DNA from: Myxococcales bacterium
Lineage (GTDB): Bacteria; Myxococcota_A; Polyangia; Palsa-1104; JAEUJZ01
Assembly: GCA_016794505.1 (NCBI GenBank)
Contig: JAEUJZ010000036.1
Span: forward strand, 122,659-186,658
DNA: 64,000 bases
Reading direction: 5' to 3'
The number at the start of each line of letters is the position of its first letter. The stretch's first letter is position 1. Below the pieces are notes generated by a model, which saw nothing but the letters and a program-made list of their open reading frames with translations, had not been told where the DNA came from and ran no database searches. Position numbers and translations under genes: made by a program. Shown in pieces: positions 61,958 to 64,000 of this stretch.

Positions 61958-62335
61958 TCAGCGAGCGACGCTGATCCCGAGTACTCTTCCCCGATCCTCA
62001 TCGATCGAAATCGCTTTCCCGGTATGGAAGGCGTCACGGGCCAAGCTACACATGCCTTCCGTGCCCGGCCGGAAGGCATCGCCGAGATCGAGGTTCACTA
62101 CGAAGGTGGTTCCCGGGACGGTGTCGAGCTGAATCTTGCAGGCCGCAGGGGGAATCATCGACAGCAGATCCGGTTCAACGTAGTAGCCAAAGCTGGTGAC
62201 CGTCCCCTTGTGGCTTACAACGCTCGTCCGCAATGCAGAGTGCTCGCCACGCTGTGGGCGCGCCTGGACCAAGGGGGGCGTCACAGCGCCAAGACACAGC
62301 AGGGCGAGCGAAGACCAAGCAATCAGCGACTTCAT
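61958..62335 (-). CDS. Small exported protein
   Basis: The ATG is preceded by AAGGAG and opens a 125-aa protein with a signal peptide (LIAWSSLALLCLGAVTPPLVQA). The mature part, about 100 residues, is beta-rich (TSFGYYVEPDLLSMIPP; TVPGTTFVVNLDLGDA) with two Cys. No family was recognised. It lies in the run of secreted-protein genes on this strand, 151 bases upstream of the metzincin start. Confidence 0.75.
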   Translation of the reverse strand: MKSLIAWSSLALLCLGAVTPPLVQARPQRGEHSALRTSVVSHKGTVTSFGYYVEPDLLSMIPPAACKIQLDTVPGTTFVVNLDLGDAFRPGTEGMCSLARDAFHTGKAISIDEDRGRVLGISVAR

Positions 62336-62534
62336 GGGAGACTCCTTTTTGAGTGGGGCCGGGTTCCCTCAGAAGACGCTGCACCCGCCAGAGCTATGCG
62401 CAGAAAAGTGCAAGGGGCGAGAGCTTGCGATGTGGCTGTAGGCGACGGTTGGCAGAGAATCAGTGCAGGCGCAGGCTGTATTGGGGCAGCATGCGCTGCG
62501 GTCTGCGTCGCATGCGGAGGGTCAAAGCCGGGTC

Positions 62535-63149
62535 TTAGTTCGCAGGGAGCCGATGGCCTTCGCGGGAGAGGAATACCTCGAGGGTTAGGTCGTCCGGGCT
62601 ATCCATGTAGGCGTACCCCTCAGCGCCCTTCGGCAGCAGGTCGGACACGCGGCGGGTGAAACTGGCCTTGGCATCGCCATCATCCAACCGGACATTGGCT
62701 CGACACATGGTCGTCCGGCAGTCCAGACCGAGCAGCGAAGTGCCGCGGCCGGCAGCCGCGAAGAACCCCTTGACGCGCTCATCCATCTCGGCGCGCCACT
62801 TCGGATCGACGCTCTCTCTTTCCAAGGTTTCGTTGAGCGTGATCAGCATCTGCTTCTCGGCCTCACGCGCACCCTCCAAATCAAAGGTCGGCGTACGAGC
62901 CGGAGGTGCAAGCAGGGGAGCGCTGCGCGCCTCGGAGATCTGCTCAAGTTTTCCCTTTAGTGTCTGCACCTCGCGCCGTAGCTCCTCATCGCGATGCGTA
63001 CCCAGACTCGGCGGCGGCGCCTCCTTGTGAACCACTACCGGAGGCAAGTGCTCTTTTGGAGCAGCTGCCGGTTCGCGGTGTCCCCACCAGATCACGGCAG
63101 CCAGAACAGCGGCCGTGGATGGCACAATCTTGGTCCATGTACGGGCCAT
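62535..63149 (-). CDS. Membrane-anchored coiled-coil protein
   Basis: The ATG at 63149 gives 204 aa: a short N-terminal transmembrane helix (VPSTAAVLAAVIWWG), a Pro/Ala region, a coiled coil (ELRREVQTLKGKLEQI) and a C-terminal domain with a Cys pair (LDCRTTMCRANVRLDDGDA). The Cys-x4-Cys motif is a recurrent feature of myxobacterial periplasmic proteins, in my memory; it could form a disulfide. Function is unknown. It starts 5 bases after the end of the upstream gene at 63155. Confidence 0.78.
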   Translation of the reverse strand: MARTWTKIVPSTAAVLAAVIWWGHREPAAAPKEHLPPVVVHKEAPPPSLGTHRDEELRREVQTLKGKLEQISEARSAPLLAPPARTPTFDLEGAREAEKQMLITLNETLERESVDPKWRAEMDERVKGFFAAAGRGTSLLGLDCRTTMCRANVRLDDGDAKASFTRRVSDLLPKGAEGYAYMDSPDDLTLEVFLSREGHRLPAN

Positions 63150-63154
63150 GGCGG

Positions 63155-63661
63155 TTAGTACTCCACCAACCAGAGGCCCGTGATGCCCGATTGCCGCCCC
63201 GAATCGACGGCCGGAACGCTGCACTGCAGCCAGCGATAGTCCCAGCCATAAACCAGGTCTGGGCCGTCAAAGAACAGAACCTGGGATGTGGTATGGGTAC
63301 CAGTCGAGCACTTCGTCGCAGTGAAGCGGAACGAACCTCCACTGGTGTTCGCACTGCGGCTCGAACAACAGACATCCTGTGAAATGTTCTGATCGAGTGC
63401 TCCAATTCCTACTTCGATGGGCACTCCGAATCGATCCCGCAGCAACGGGCAGACCATATCGATATTGCTGGCGCTGGAGTTCATGCGTCCAGCTCGGTAG
63501 TCGGTAGTCGTGCTCATGTCCGAGCTGCACACCGCGCCGGGGGACATCTTAACGAGGGGGGTGGCATAAGCCCCCGAGGCCCCCGTGGTCAGCGTCGCCG
63601 CCAGACCAACCGCCAGACCCTTCATTTTTTCTTGAGCATTCAATCCTGAGTTCTTTCGCAT
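63155..63661 (-). CDS. Exported protein with several Cys, unknown function
   Basis: An ATG after GGAGG starts a 168-aa product with a signal peptide (GLAVGLAATLTTGASGAYA). The mature part has a Cys pattern (GAVCSSDM, DMVCPLL, QDVCCSSRS, TKCSTG, QCSVPA) and ends in GITGLWLVEY. The composition suggests a secreted disulfide-containing beta-protein. No family was recognised. It likely forms an operon with the coiled-coil protein that follows. Confidence 0.78.
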   Translation of the reverse strand: MRKNSGLNAQEKMKGLAVGLAATLTTGASGAYATPLVKMSPGAVCSSDMSTTTDYRAGRMNSSASNIDMVCPLLRDRFGVPIEVGIGALDQNISQDVCCSSRSANTSGGSFRFTATKCSTGTHTTSQVLFFDGPDLVYGWDYRWLQCSVPAVDSGRQSGITGLWLVEY

Positions 63662-63951
63662 CACAATTGCCTCCACTTTTGAGTTCTGTACTCGGGACAC
63701 AGGGCACCGTTTCGTGCCCTTCATGCAGAGGACGCGGCGTGTAGGCTGGCTATGCGAAGATTTGCATCGAGATTTCACGGCAGCCCACCCTTCCCGATGG
63801 ATGCTCCTTGCGCGGAGATCGCCAGCCTGATGTGTTGCCGCGCCCCCTGCGTGATGGCCATCGCAGCAGGGCGGTGGATGGCCATCAGCGGCGTGCAGGG
63901 GTAGGCGCAGGGGGTTGATGGCCATCGCGGGGGCGGGTGGGCCCGGAGGGG
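63662..63951. other. Intergenic region with palindrome array
   Basis: These 290 bases contain three copies of GATGGCCATC and no supported gene. A longer in-frame extension of the preceding gene through this stretch is not credible because it has no signal peptide and the ribosome site is at 63661. Confidence 0.5.
63853..63926. repeat. Three copies of the palindrome GATGGCCATC
   Basis: The perfect 10-bp palindrome GATGGCCATC occurs at 63853-63862, 63877-63886 and 63917-63926, with spacings of 24 and 40 bases, in a non-coding gap. Copies one and three share a longer context (TGATGGCCATCGC). Such palindromes are typical of dimeric regulator sites but the regulator is unknown. The gene to be controlled would be the minus-strand gene at 63661. 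Confidence 0.6.
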
Positions 63952-64000
63952 CTACTCGGCGGGGTCTGGGGAGTCGATGGAGAGGGCCTGGGTGAGGATG
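63952..64000 (-). CDS. 3' end of an unidentified gene at right edge
   Basis: A minus-strand frame enters from the right edge and ends with ILTQALSIDSPDPAE and a TAG stop at 63952. The rest is outside the window. It is too short for a family assignment; the sequence could be the end of a regulator or enzyme. The frame is open to the edge, which is weak support. Confidence 0.35.
   Translation of the reverse strand, partial: ILTQALSIDSPDPAE

Overview
The window is GC-rich DNA with dense, short-spaced genes, an unusually high number of secreted lipoproteins (FG-GAP/VCBS, von Willebrand A, MYXO-CTERM-like and Cys-rich proteins), an ECF sigma/Ser-Thr kinase pair and several start codons that are GTG or TTG. 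This points to Myxococcota (myxobacteria or relatives, the former Deltaproteobacteria). That assignment is an inference from gene content; no rRNA or other marker is present.

Layout. (1) 1-7.4 kb: two divergent FG-GAP-type genes, the left one running off the window edge, then an ApbE-type flavin transferase and a vWA membrane protein. (2) 7.6-19.3 kb: large envelope proteins. A 1239-aa lipoprotein and a 748-aa repeat protein share an odd plan: exported domain, hydrophobic helix, Arg-rich loop, second hydrophobic segment ending in a lipobox-like Cys, second exported domain. Between them are a hydrolase, a PAS-STAS regulator and a vWA lipoprotein; 13.5-19.3 kb looks like one operon. (3) 19.4-28.6 kb: a WD40-like protein coupled to a Ppx/GppA phosphatase, a cis-prenyltransferase homologue lacking key catalytic residues, prmA, a zinc-ribbon membrane protein and a complete xylose-type ABC importer (xylFGH). 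(4) 28.6-37.4 kb: CPA2 antiporter with an RCK/USP regulator, a sulfatase, a DUF1223 protein, GDP-fucose synthase and a DUF4266-DUF3570 pair. (5) 37.5-45.2 kb: a second vWA lipoprotein (paralogue of that at 13.5 kb), a PEMT/ICMT-type methyltransferase, Cys-rich secreted proteins, an amidohydrolase lipoprotein and a secreted cyclophilin. (6) 45.3-51.7 kb: a respiratory complex I cluster on the minus strand, order A-B-C-D-G-H-I, with no E, F or J-N genes in the window. (7) 52-57.9 kb: an accessory-looking region with an AT-rich upstream zone, a CxxCH lipoprotein, a lipoprotein that stops early, a tyrosine integrase, a possible broken gene, and an ECF sigma factor overlapping a kinase gene cut off at its catalytic loop. 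(8) 58.1-64 kb: a minus-strand run of secreted proteins (trypsin-like protease with lectin-like propeller repeats, metzincin protease with near-identical 159-bp repeats, three small exported proteins) and the 3' end of another gene at the right edge.

No rRNA, tRNA, CRISPR array or IS element was recognised. Large stretches encode the cell surface. The best candidates for new biology are the double-export fusion proteins, the vWA lipoprotein family, the probably inactive UppS homologue, and the integrase region next to shortened genes.
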